NCBI RefSeq assembly: GCF_018449545.1
Contig: NZ_JAAVUR010000008.1
Location: 264,475-328,474, forward strand
Direction: 5' to 3'
DNA: 64,000 nucleotides
DNA from: Granulicella sp. dw_53
GTDB taxonomy: Bacteria > Acidobacteriota > Terriglobia > Terriglobales > Acidobacteriaceae
Below are positions 16,604 through 24,999 of the stretch, one piece after another; the stretch's first letter is position 1, and every line of letters begins with the position of its first letter. The translations under genes were made by a program, and so were the position numbers. The notes under the pieces are model-generated. The model was not told the DNA's origin. It made no database searches and saw only the letters and a list, made by a program, of their open reading frames with translations.

Positions 16604-18868
16604 CTATTCGACGTTGGCTGCTTCGATGGCGTCCGCCGTCTCTGCCTCATCATCGATCTTCGCCGGCAGCTTTGGCTTTTTAGAAGCAGATTTGGGGACG
16701 GTTCGGGCAACTGTTACCGCGCTGGCTTCGGTACCTGTGGCTACGGCCATCAGGAACTCCTGCGAGCTGAACGGTGCGCCGGTTTGGGGGGCGCGTACGT
16801 ACTCTCCGTTTGGCCGTAGCAGCCGGGCCTTGGTGTTGTCCTTCAGATATGCGCCCAGGATCTCGTGACGCAGCCGCTTCGCCAGCTCTGGTTGTTTCAC
16901 CGGGAAGACGACCTCGCAGCGCTCGACGAGGTTGCGCGGCATCCAATCTGCGCTGCCACAGTAGACCTCCTCGTCGCCTCCGTTGTAGAAGCTGAAGATG
17001 CGGCTATGCTCGAGGAAGCGGCCTACGATGCTTCGCACGCGGATCCGTTCGCTGAGCCCCTTGACCCCGGGCCGCAACGAGCACATTCCGCGAATGATCA
17101 GATCGATCTCCACCCCGGCCTGCGAGGCTTCGTAGAGAGCCTCTACGACCCTGCGGTCCAGCAGACCGTTCATCTTGGCGACGATTGCGGCCGGCTTGCC
17201 TGCACGGGCGTGAGTTGCTTCGCGTTCGATCAACTTAAATAGGCCATCCAGCAGAGTCAATGGCGCGACCATTAGAGGACTGTAGGAGCCGGTATCTGTC
17301 TCGGCGGTAAGGTAGTTGAAGACGCGATGCGCGGCGGCGGTGAGCTCGGGCCGCGAGGTCATCAGGCTGATATCGGTGTAGAAGCGGGCGGTCACAGGGT
17401 TGTAGTTGCCGGTGCCGAGATGAGCGTATCTACGTAGCACGCCGTCTGGATCGCGGCGTACCAGCAGAGCCAGTTTGCAGTGCGTCTTCAGGCCAAAGAT
17501 GCCGTGGAAGACCCCCACTCCGGCGTCCTCCAGCTCGCGTGCCCACCGGATGTTCGAGTCTTCGTCGAAGCGCGCCATCAGCTCTACTACTACTGTCACT
17601 TCCTTGCTTTGGCCTGCCTCGATCAGAGCGCGGAAGATCGGCGAATCCTTGCTGGTCCGGTAGAGAGTCTGGCGCATCGAGATCACTGCGGGATCGACAG
17701 CCGCTGCTTCAATGAAGTCTTCGACTGCTTTGTAGGAGTCGAATGGGTGGTGCAGCAGCACGTCCTTCTTGCGCAACTCTTCAAAGAGATCGGCGGACTT
17801 GGTTTCCAACTTGTATTCTTTGGCTACGAACGGCTCGTACTTCAGCTCCGGACGTTTGACCTCGGAGTACAAATTCATCAGGCGGGAGAGATTGACCGGA
17901 CCGTTGGTCCGAAAGACCTGTGATGGCTCTAACTCGAAGTTGGTTCGCAGTCTTTCGACGATCTCCTCGGTGGCCGAACTCTCGATCTCCAGCCGCACGG
18001 CATCGCCCTTGCGGCGGTTATGCAGCTCGGCGCGGACGCTCTCGAGGACCGACCGCGACTCCTCCTCCTGCATGTAGAGGTTGCTGTTGCGCGTGACCCG
18101 GAACGCCGAGCGGGACATAATCTCGTAGCCGCGAAACATCCGCTCTAACTGCGACTCGATGAGTTCATGCAGGAAGATGAAGTCGCAGTGGCCCGTCTCG
18201 GATGGCAAGCACACCAGACGGGGCAGCGATCGAGGCACCGTAACTACTCCGAGGATCGTATTCGGCTTGGTGCCGGCGGTCGTCCTTCGTTTGTGGCGGA
18301 GCAGAAGCGCGATACAGAGTGCTTTGTTCAAGACCCGTGGAAAGGGATGGGATGGATCGATCGTGACCGGTGTCAGCAACGGATCGACCTCGTTCTCGAA
18401 GAACTTCAAGGCGTGCGTGTGGGCTGCATCGCCCAGTTCCTCCCAACGGAGGACACGGATCTTTTCCGCGGCCATGGCCGGCAGAAGCTGTTCGTTCCAG
18501 CAGCGGTACTGGGCTTCGACGAACGCCTCGATGAGTTCGCTCAGCCGGTCCAACCGCTCCTGAGGTCTCAGGCCGCCCTCGTCGAGGGGCTGGGCTTGAT
18601 CGTAGCCGTCTTCGATGCGCTGCAGGAAGCTCGCCACCCGAATCTCGACGAACTCGTCGAGATTGCTGGCCGTAATGGCGAGGAACTTTACTCTCTCCAG
18701 CACTGGATTGGTCGGATCCTGTGCCTCTTCGAGGACGCGTTGATTGAAGCGAAGCCAGGATTCGTCCCGGCTGAAGAAGCGGTTCTCTACGATGGGCGCA
18801 GGATGCTGTTTAACAGCAGCTCTCTTCGCTGCGGAACGCTTTACGGGAGTGGCGCGTTTCACTGGCAT
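16604..18868 (-). CDS. ppk1: Polyphosphate kinase 1
   Basis: This 754-residue enzyme reversibly makes polyphosphate from ATP. The N-terminal domain starts at NRFFSRDESWLRFNQRVLEE after a short Lys/Arg-rich leader, followed by the helical CHAD-like part (ITASNLDEFVEIRV). The phospholipase-D-like core has both catalytic histidine regions, HGIFGLKTHCKLALLVRRD and RFLEHSRIFSFYNGG. The Ala/Lys-rich ends are slightly longer than in most relatives. The gene is monocistronic, with a terminator on its 3' side. phoU, another phosphate gene, lies about 18 kb away and is not linked to it. Confidence 0.96.
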   Translation of the reverse strand: MPVKRATPVKRSAAKRAAVKQHPAPIVENRFFSRDESWLRFNQRVLEEAQDPTNPVLERVKFLAITASNLDEFVEIRVASFLQRIEDGYDQAQPLDEGGLRPQERLDRLSELIEAFVEAQYRCWNEQLLPAMAAEKIRVLRWEELGDAAHTHALKFFENEVDPLLTPVTIDPSHPFPRVLNKALCIALLLRHKRRTTAGTKPNTILGVVTVPRSLPRLVCLPSETGHCDFIFLHELIESQLERMFRGYEIMSRSAFRVTRNSNLYMQEEESRSVLESVRAELHNRRKGDAVRLEIESSATEEIVERLRTNFELEPSQVFRTNGPVNLSRLMNLYSEVKRPELKYEPFVAKEYKLETKSADLFEELRKKDVLLHHPFDSYKAVEDFIEAAAVDPAVISMRQTLYRTSKDSPIFRALIEAGQSKEVTVVVELMARFDEDSNIRWARELEDAGVGVFHGIFGLKTHCKLALLVRRDPDGVLRRYAHLGTGNYNPVTARFYTDISLMTSRPELTAAAHRVFNYLTAETDTGSYSPLMVAPLTLLDGLFKLIEREATHARAGKPAAIVAKMNGLLDRRVVEALYEASQAGVEIDLIIRGMCSLRPGVKGLSERIRVRSIVGRFLEHSRIFSFYNGGDEEVYCGSADWMPRNLVERCEVVFPVKQPELAKRLRHEILGAYLKDNTKARLLRPNGEYVRAPQTGAPFSSQEFLMAVATGTEASAVTVARTVPKSASKKPKLPAKIDDEAETADAIEAANVE

Positions 18869-18909
18869 AGGTAAACGAGACTACCTGCTCATTATGAATG
18901 ACAGATGTA

Positions 18910-18941
18910 AGAGGCGGCCACCGGGATGGATGACCGCCTCT
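18910..18941 (-). terminator. Hairpin after the isomerase operon
   Basis: AGAGGCGG at 18910-18917 pairs with CCGCCTCT at 18934-18941 across a 16-nt loop, 22 bases beyond the isomerase stop. There is no clear U tract, so termination is only likely. Confidence 0.4.
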
Positions 18942-18962
18942 GATTAACTCTCACTTCATCCG

Positions 18963-20375
18963 CTATTTATGCCAGTGCATCTTCCAGCCCAGATACTTGG
19001 TGGCTGCCTCGTATACGGGCGCCGCGGTGGTCGAGAAGTTAGCCGCGACGTGGTGCTCGAAGCCGTTCTCGCAGATATAGCGCAGCAGCTCCTGCATCTT
19101 GGGGATCTCGACTACGCCCGCTCCGCCGAAGGTGTTCAGCGGATCGTTGGTGAAGGCTCCTTCTCCGACGTAACCGGTGATCTGCCCACCAAAGTCATCC
19201 GTCGAGAAGCGCGCATAGCTCATGGCGCCGGCCTTTACTGTTCCGTCGAGCGTGCCGTGCGTGTTCTCCTTGCCGACCGTTCCGGCGATGATCAACTGAT
19301 AGTCCATCTTCACGCCTTCGTTGAAGAAGTGCTTCGGCAGGTTCGAGCAGTGAAAGCAGACCGCCTTGTCCGGGTTGTCGCCGTAGTTATTGTTCCAGTC
19401 GAGCAGCGCGGAGGGCGTCTCGCTGGCGAGGGTCAGGGCGTACATGCTGAGGGTGCCCAGGACGTCCACCTCGCAGGCCGAGGGAATCAGGTTCTCGCTC
19501 ATCATGCTCATGACGGTGCAGGGAACGATGCCCAGGAACTCCTCGATCGAGGTCCAGCACTGCACCGCGCTCACGGTCAGTTCGCTGGCCTTCATCCAGT
19601 GGTCGATCACCGCTCCCAGCTTTGCCATCTTCATCAAAGCTGCTTCGGGGGTCTCGCCGACGGGGATGTACTTGCGAATGGCAGCGAGCTTCTCCTGCGC
19701 CGCATCGTCGTTGTCCTTCATGCGGCCGATCCGGCCCATTACTTCGCTCAGGTCCAGCGTCTCGACGGTGATGCCGCTTTTCTCCAGGAGCTTCTCGGAG
19801 TAGCGAACGGTGTTGAACGCCGTTGGACGAGCACCGATTGCGCCGATGCGCAGATTCTTCAGTCCGTCCACGACCCGGCAGACCGCTGAGAACCACTGCA
19901 GATCCGCCTTGAACTCTGGCGAGTCCGGCGCCTCAGTATGGAGCCGCGTCAACGAGTAGGGAATTCCATACTGCTTCAGGTTGTTACAGATGGACATCTT
20001 GCCGCAGAAGCTGTCGCGCCGGAACGCGATGCTCATCTTGCTGGCGTTATCCGGAGTGGCCTGGATCAAGACCGGCACCCGAAGATTGGCCAGCCGGAGC
20101 GCATCCGCAAGTCCACGCTCTTCGCCGAAGTTCGGCAGCGTGATGATGATGCCGTCGATTTCGGCTGCATGTGCCTTGAAGAGAGCCGCGCACTTCTTCG
20201 CGTCTTCGTAGGTCTCGACCGCTCCGTGCGCCGTCTCCTCCGGGGTCAGCACGATCGGTTTGATCCCTACTGCCTCCAACGCCGCAATCATCTCCAGTCT
20301 TCCACTGGTCGCCAGGTGGCTGGGAAAGAATCCACGGTTGCCAACAATTACGCCCATCGTCATCTGCTTTGCCAT
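18963..20375 (-). CDS. L-fucose/L-arabinose isomerase family protein
   Basis: The chosen start is ATG 20375, which has GGAG about 5 nt upstream; the frame extends 12 codons further without a better site. The 470-residue protein has the two-part fucose/arabinose isomerase architecture. The N-terminal half has a Rossmann-like fold (GVIVGNRGFFPSHL, DGIIITLPNFGEERG). The C-terminal half contains the likely metal-site region (SACEVDVLGTLSMYAL, CFHCSNLP). It is the third gene of an operon with a Na+-coupled symporter, so it probably isomerises the sugar that the transporter brings in. The substrate cannot be read from the sequence; fucose itself is uncertain because no fuculokinase or aldolase is nearby. 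Confidence 0.8.
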   Translation of the reverse strand: MAKQMTMGVIVGNRGFFPSHLATSGRLEMIAALEAVGIKPIVLTPEETAHGAVETYEDAKKCAALFKAHAAEIDGIIITLPNFGEERGLADALRLANLRVPVLIQATPDNASKMSIAFRRDSFCGKMSICNNLKQYGIPYSLTRLHTEAPDSPEFKADLQWFSAVCRVVDGLKNLRIGAIGARPTAFNTVRYSEKLLEKSGITVETLDLSEVMGRIGRMKDNDDAAQEKLAAIRKYIPVGETPEAALMKMAKLGAVIDHWMKASELTVSAVQCWTSIEEFLGIVPCTVMSMMSENLIPSACEVDVLGTLSMYALTLASETPSALLDWNNNYGDNPDKAVCFHCSNLPKHFFNEGVKMDYQLIIAGTVGKENTHGTLDGTVKAGAMSYARFSTDDFGGQITGYVGEGAFTNDPLNTFGGAGVVEIPKMQELLRYICENGFEHHVAANFSTTAAPVYEAATKYLGWKMHWHK

Positions 20376-20432
20376 TTCGCTCCATCGCCCTGCGGGTCTT
20401 TGTTGATTCAATCTTGCGAGATCTGAATGTAG

Positions 20433-20678
20433 TTATTGTTTGCCCGGTCTGAAGACGACTGAGTAAAAGCCACCTACCGCCGTCAGGAACACACCCCACC
20501 AAAGAGTCGGATGGAGTTCTTTTAAGAAGGGAAGAAGCACCTCATTCGCAGGCGGGTGATTGAACTCCATAATGCCCGTAGCGATCAATACGACTCCGTA
20601 TGCCAGCATCAGGATGCCGCAGAAGAACCAGATCGATATCTCAGTTTTCTCACTCATAACAGCTTTGCCCCCATCCAT
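20433..20678 (-). CDS. Small two-helix membrane protein next to a symporter
   Basis: I do not recognise a named family. From ATG 20678, with GAGTGGA immediately upstream, the 81-residue product has two hydrophobic helices (IWFFCGILMLAYGVVLIATG and LWWGVFLTAVGGFYSVVF) joined by a short polar loop. GTG 20684 and ATG 20657 are alternative starts. The gene begins 9 bases after the symporter stop and ends about 57 bases before the isomerase start, so all three are co-transcribed. Some SSS symporters have a small membrane partner encoded next to them; a similar accessory role is inferred here. Confidence 0.6.
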   Translation of the reverse strand: MDGGKAVMSEKTEISIWFFCGILMLAYGVVLIATGIMEFNHPPANEVLLPFLKELHPTLWWGVFLTAVGGFYSVVFRPGKQ

Positions 20679-20687
20679 TTCCACTCT

Positions 20688-22421
20688 TTACCAGAAGATC
20701 AGATTCAGTACGAAGAAGACGGTGATTACGACGCAAGCCCAGAACAATGGCTTCTGCCAGAGGGTGGTCGCGCCGTCGTCGGGAATCGGAGTTGCGCCGT
20801 AGACCAGCCCGGAGAGCTCCGCAATGGGCGTCGCTTTAGTCACCAGGCTTACGACGACCGTTACCACAACGCAGATCAGCCAACTCCACAGCGCGCGATA
20901 CAGATTCTCGGCCATGCTCTGCGCATTCGGACTCAGTGCGATGAAGCGCAGCGCGTCGGGACTCCGCTGCACCCACGCCCACATCCCGATGGATGCAGCC
21001 GTGCCCGCCAGCAGACCCCAGAAGCCACCCGCCTTGGTGGCGCGTTTCCAGAGCATTCCCAGGATGACCGTACCGAACAGCGGCGCTATGAAGAAGCTGA
21101 AGAGCGCCTGTACATAGTCCATGATGGAGGATGCGTTCATGACCAGGTACGCCGTTCCGATCGACACCAGCATTCCGATTACGGTCGACCACCGGCCCAT
21201 CGCGACGTAGTGCTTATCGCTGGCCGTCTTGTTGAAGAAGGCGCCGTAGATGTCGTAGGTCCAGACGGTGGAGAAGGCGCTCACGTTGCCCGCCATCCCG
21301 CTCATAAAGCCTGCCACCAGAGCCGTGATTCCAAGCCCCAGCAGGCCAGGTCCACAGTAGCGGATCAGCATCAGCGGCAGCACTTCATCGTAGGCATGTT
21401 GGCCGGTCGCCTTCGCAACGCTGCCTGCGACCAGGTGCATAGTGCTGCCATCGGGGTTCTTCAACACCGCGAGCGCCAGCAGTCCGGGCAGGATGACGAT
21501 GAAGGGAACAGCCATCTTGAAGGCCGCTCCGATCACCGGGGCCATCTTGGCGGCGCGCAGGTTATTCGCGCTGAGTACGCGCTGAACGACGAGGAAGTCG
21601 GTTGTCCAGTATCCGAAGCTGATTACAAATCCCAGACCAAAGACGATGCCGGTCCAGTGCACGCCCATCGGGTTGTCTTTGAAGCTGCCCAGCGTCGTCC
21701 ACATGTGGGTGTAGTCGCTGCTTCCGAGATTGGTCGCGATCTGCGCCTTGAGGTTGGTCCAACCGCCTGCCTCGATCAGCCCCAGGATAGGAATCAGCGC
21801 CGCGCCAGCCCAGATCAACACGAACTGCAAAACCTCGTTGATGATCGCCGACCGCAGACCGCCCAGCATGACGTAGAGAGCCACCGTGCCTGCGCCGACC
21901 CAGATGCTGAAGGTGATATTCCATCCCAGCACGGTCTGCATCACCACGGCCATGGCGTACATGTTCACGCCGCTCATGAGGATGGTCATGATGGCGAAGG
22001 AGACGGCACTGAGCGCCCGTGCCCCTTCTCCAAAGCGCAGTTGCAGGTAGCCCGGCACCGAGTGGGTCTTGGAGATGTAGTAGAAGGGCATCATTACGAT
22101 GCCCAGGAAGAGCATGGCAGGAATCGCGCCGATCCAGTACCAGTGTGCGGCGAGAATTCCATACTGATAGGCGGCTCCCGCCCAGCCCATCAGTTCGAGC
22201 GACCCGAGGTTGGCCGAGACGAAGCTCAATCCGGCGATCCACGCCGTCATCTCGCGTCCCGCGAGGAAGAAGTCCTCGCTAGTATTGGCCTTGCCCTTGG
22301 CGTAGAAGCCAACGAAGACCACCAGAACGAAGTACAGAACCAGAATCAGAATATCGACCGGAGCTAGCTTCGTCAGTTGCCGGCCGTCCATCCAAAGTGC
22401 CAGAGTCGCCACAGCATGCAT
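20688..22421 (-). CDS. Sodium:solute symporter (SSS family), probably for a sugar
   Basis: This 577-residue multi-spanning inner-membrane protein belongs to the SSS/SGLT family. Features include DILILVLYFVLVVFVGFYAKG (first helices), the conserved TSEDFFLAGREMTAW and SANLGSLELMGWAGAAYQYG loops, and about 14 hydrophobic segments in all. The final helix (FWACVVITVFFVLNLIFW) ends close to the stop. It is the first gene of an operon with a small membrane protein and a ketose/aldose isomerase. This suggests Na+-driven uptake of an aldose. It is a different protein from the symporter domain of the fusion near 41 kb. Confidence 0.88.
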   Translation of the reverse strand: MHAVATLALWMDGRQLTKLAPVDILILVLYFVLVVFVGFYAKGKANTSEDFFLAGREMTAWIAGLSFVSANLGSLELMGWAGAAYQYGILAAHWYWIGAIPAMLFLGIVMMPFYYISKTHSVPGYLQLRFGEGARALSAVSFAIMTILMSGVNMYAMAVVMQTVLGWNITFSIWVGAGTVALYVMLGGLRSAIINEVLQFVLIWAGAALIPILGLIEAGGWTNLKAQIATNLGSSDYTHMWTTLGSFKDNPMGVHWTGIVFGLGFVISFGYWTTDFLVVQRVLSANNLRAAKMAPVIGAAFKMAVPFIVILPGLLALAVLKNPDGSTMHLVAGSVAKATGQHAYDEVLPLMLIRYCGPGLLGLGITALVAGFMSGMAGNVSAFSTVWTYDIYGAFFNKTASDKHYVAMGRWSTVIGMLVSIGTAYLVMNASSIMDYVQALFSFFIAPLFGTVILGMLWKRATKAGGFWGLLAGTAASIGMWAWVQRSPDALRFIALSPNAQSMAENLYRALWSWLICVVVTVVVSLVTKATPIAELSGLVYGATPIPDDGATTLWQKPLFWACVVITVFFVLNLIFW

Positions 22422-22793
22422 CGTTCGTATTCCTAGTAGAACCCACCCGATTCAAGGCAGGCGCTACCCTCTCATCAATCTACGGCACCGCGGCACCGTG
22501 CAGTTTCTTTGGACAGCCATCGCTCGGATAACTTCATTAGCAGAACGATTGAGGTTAGAGGTTAGTTCAAGTTGAGTTCGTTCGTAATTATAAGTTCGCA
22601 GCCCGAATTAAGTCCCGGACCGCTGCAACTATACCTCAAATCGATGCTCTCCCGTTGAGATTATGCTCAGTGCTTGTTCGCAGGCTGGAGACAGATGGCG
22701 GGTGAACATTGTGATCAAAATGTCTACAACGTCCTAGGATGATTCAGAATCTATAGGGAAGTGGGTCTGATCGTTTTGACCCGGGAGATAACG
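22422..22793. other. Divergent intergenic region (372 bases)
   Basis: This spacer separates the minus-strand symporter operon from the plus-strand lysine-rich protein gene. It is more AT-rich than its surroundings. It holds a direct repeat, CGGCACCG twice in succession near 22485-22500, and an AT-rich stretch around TAATTATAAG near 22590. It must hold promoters for both directions, but I could not assign -35/-10 pairs with confidence. No open frame, RNA gene or riboswitch is evident. Confidence 0.5.
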
Positions 22794-23048
22794 ATGACAA
22801 TCCGCCCCATCGCAGGACTTGTTTTAGCTGCTGCTTTTACCTTCAGTCTGCCTGCCGCCTTTGCCCAGAACGATTCGGGAGCCAAGCAGAGCATGAAAAA
22901 TGCTGGCTCTGAGACCAAGGGCGCGGCAAAGGATACGGGACACGGCATCAAGCAGGGCACCAAGAAGGCGTATCACAAGACCAAGAGTGGAACGAAGAAG
23001 GCTGCTCGCAAGGTGTCGGGCAAGCCCTCTGAACCCTCTCCGCAGTAG
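22794..23048 (+). CDS. Small secreted lysine-rich protein
   Basis: ATG 22794 with GGGAGA six bases upstream gives 84 residues. A signal peptide (MTIRPIAGLVLAAAFTFSLP, cut near AFA-QN) is followed by about 60 residues rich in Lys, Gly, Ser and Thr with a loose repeat of the kind KGAAKDTGHGIKQGTKKAYH. The mature part is strongly basic, has no hydrophobic core and is probably disordered. It resembles histone-H1-like or LEA-like tails only in composition. I do not recognise a family. It stands alone, convergent with ctaA. Confidence 0.7.
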   Translation: MTIRPIAGLVLAAAFTFSLPAAFAQNDSGAKQSMKNAGSETKGAAKDTGHGIKQGTKKAYHKTKSGTKKAARKVSGKPSEPSPQ

Positions 23049-23071
23049 GCGATCTTGTAACTGAATTTGGA

Positions 23072-24082
23072 TTAAACGGGCCTGCAGCGTGATTTTGAAG
23101 ACGCGGCGGGCCCTTCGTTCTGGGCTAAGAAGTGGCTTAGCGTCTCTCGTGAGCCGAAGTTCTCAGGCCACAAGGCCTCTCCGGCAAAGCCCACCAGTGC
23201 AATCCAGTAGATATCCGCTCCAAGCAGATGCACTACCTGCATCCATGTGGGAGCCAGCAACAGGACGTCTCCTACACCCAATACGATCTGAGCGAGCACC
23301 ATCATAAGAACGAACCGGCTGAGGCGGGTTTTCACCTTTCGTGCCAGCAGCAGGACGCATACCAGGCCGATCAGCGAGGCGGCAGGATGCACCCATCGCA
23401 TGCGTACGAGAAGGGGTGAGGAGGCGGCAAAGTCTGCTGCCAACGCAGCCTGCAGACTGGGAGAGGGGAAGAGCGTATCTGCCAGCGCGGCCAGCGATCC
23501 TGTTGCCCCCACCACGATCGTGGCGATTATCGCCAGCACGGCAATGCTCTTTGCCCCCTCCGCTGCTTGCTCTCTAGTTCGCCGCTCGGGAGCCCTTCCC
23601 AGGAACCAGGCCGTCAATCCAAGTGCCGCGAGTAGAAGCATCGTGTTCGTGAAGTGGATCGACTGCATGACAATCCGGCCCGTGGAGATGTTGTTCTCCA
23701 CGTAGTGCCGCAGGACCAGCATCGCGCCGAGGAAGGCCTCCATGACCAGAAGGGCCGCGGACCAGACAGCGGCTTTTCGTGCACGATGTCCGCGCTCTGT
23801 CCCGTAGAAGGTCCAAACCAGCAGAGCCACTACGAGGAAGGTGCAGATTCCGCTCATGGAGCGATGCGTAAACTCGATCACCGTGGCCAACCGGGGATGG
23901 TGCGGAAAGAAGTCTCCATTGCAGAGCGGCCAGTTCGCGCCACATCCCGCACCGGAGCTGGTCGCCCGGACGACTGCACCCCACAGCACCACCAGCACCA
24001 TGAACGACAGCGCAAACCATGCAAAGGCCACTAAAGCTCGTGTGGGAGTCTTGCTTTGCACGGGGATGCTGATTGTCGTCAT
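23072..24082 (-). CDS. ctaA: Heme A synthase, COX15/CtaA family
   Basis: This 336-residue inner-membrane protein has eight hydrophobic helices in two four-helix halves, as expected of COX15/CtaA, which oxidises heme O to heme A for cytochrome aa3-type oxidases. The first periplasmic loop carries the cysteine pair GCGANWPLCNG, and EFTHRSMSG gives a heme-binding His. The second half repeats the pattern (QSIHFTNTM, RMRWVHPAASL). No ctaB or cox structural gene is next to it; proC lies 45 bases upstream on the same strand. Confidence 0.9.
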   Translation of the reverse strand: MTTISIPVQSKTPTRALVAFAWFALSFMVLVVLWGAVVRATSSGAGCGANWPLCNGDFFPHHPRLATVIEFTHRSMSGICTFLVVALLVWTFYGTERGHRARKAAVWSAALLVMEAFLGAMLVLRHYVENNISTGRIVMQSIHFTNTMLLLAALGLTAWFLGRAPERRTREQAAEGAKSIAVLAIIATIVVGATGSLAALADTLFPSPSLQAALAADFAASSPLLVRMRWVHPAASLIGLVCVLLLARKVKTRLSRFVLMMVLAQIVLGVGDVLLLAPTWMQVVHLLGADIYWIALVGFAGEALWPENFGSRETLSHFLAQNEGPAASSKSRCRPV

Positions 24083-24126
24083 AGGTTTATTCTAACGCTC
24101 TGAAACTGGCCACTCGTGGAGCGATG

Positions 24127-24981
24127 TCAGCCATTGGCAAGTTCTTTAGCTCGTTGCGTTGCGCGTTTAACTGCCTTGATGAGAGTGACCCGCAACCCAC
24201 CCTCTTCCAGCTCCAGAATGCCGTCCACGGTACATCCCGCCGGGGTCGTCACTTGGTCCTTTAGCAGCGCCGGGTGATATCCAGTCTCAAGCACCATCCG
24301 CGCGGAGCCGTAGGTCGTCTGTGCCGCCAGTAACGTCGCCACGTCGCGTGGCAGGCCGACGTTGACGCCTGCCTCGGCCAGCGCCTCGATGATGATGTAG
24401 AGAAACGCTGGCCCTGAGCCCGAAAGCCCCGTCACGGCGTCCATATGCTTCTCGTCCACCACTACCGTTCGCCCGACCGTGTTGAAGATTCGCTGGGCGA
24501 TGGCCATATCTTCTGGCGAGACGAAACGTCCCGCGCACAAGGCAGTGACGCCGGCGGCAATCATCGCCGGAGTGTTCGGCATTGCTCGAACAACGGCCAG
24601 CTCGCAGCCCGCACCGTCCTCGATGCTGCGCGTCTTTACCGACGCCGCGAACGACAGCAGCATCTTCTGCGGCGTGAGCGCCGGCTTGATCTGTGCAATC
24701 AGGTCTGGAACCTGGATCGGCTTCACGCCCAGCAGGATCACGTCCGCCTGCTCCGCCGCCGCCAGATTGTCCGTGGTCACATCGATGCCGAACTGAGCGG
24801 AGAGCGCCTGCGCCCGGTCCGGGTGCTGCACCGTCGCAAAGATCTGATCCGGAGCTACCAGGTGATTCTTGAGGAAGGCCTGCAGCAGAATGCCTCCCAT
24901 CTTGCCCGCACCGATGATCGCAACCTTCAAACCCGGCATCGCTGGCGCGGGAACTACAATCTCAATCGTCTCGTCTTTCAT
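24127..24981 (-). CDS. proC: Pyrroline-5-carboxylate reductase
   Basis: This protein of about 284 residues catalyses the last step of proline synthesis with NAD(P)H. The Rossmann motif IIGAGKMGGILLQAFL is at residues 18-33. LLGVKPIQVPDLI and the family signature near GGLRVTLIKAVKRATQRAKE are present, and AVTGLSGSGPAFLYIIIEAL marks the C-terminal dimerisation/active-site region. ATG 24981 was preferred over an in-frame TTG two codons earlier; neither has a strong ribosome site. The upstream DUF885 gene ends 18 bases away, so the two are probably co-transcribed. Confidence 0.95.
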   Translation of the reverse strand: MKDETIEIVVPAPAMPGLKVAIIGAGKMGGILLQAFLKNHLVAPDQIFATVQHPDRAQALSAQFGIDVTTDNLAAAEQADVILLGVKPIQVPDLIAQIKPALTPQKMLLSFAASVKTRSIEDGAGCELAVVRAMPNTPAMIAAGVTALCAGRFVSPEDMAIAQRIFNTVGRTVVVDEKHMDAVTGLSGSGPAFLYIIIEALAEAGVNVGLPRDVATLLAAQTTYGSARMVLETGYHPALLKDQVTTPAGCTVDGILELEEGGLRVTLIKAVKRATQRAKELANG

Positions 24982-24999
24982 CTTCAAAGGCTACCAGAC

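Noticed and set aside
20556..22367. 603-codon plus-strand frame opposite the symporter
   Set aside because: His/Gln/Arg-rich composition without hydrophobic or domain structure; it is the complement of a clear membrane protein.
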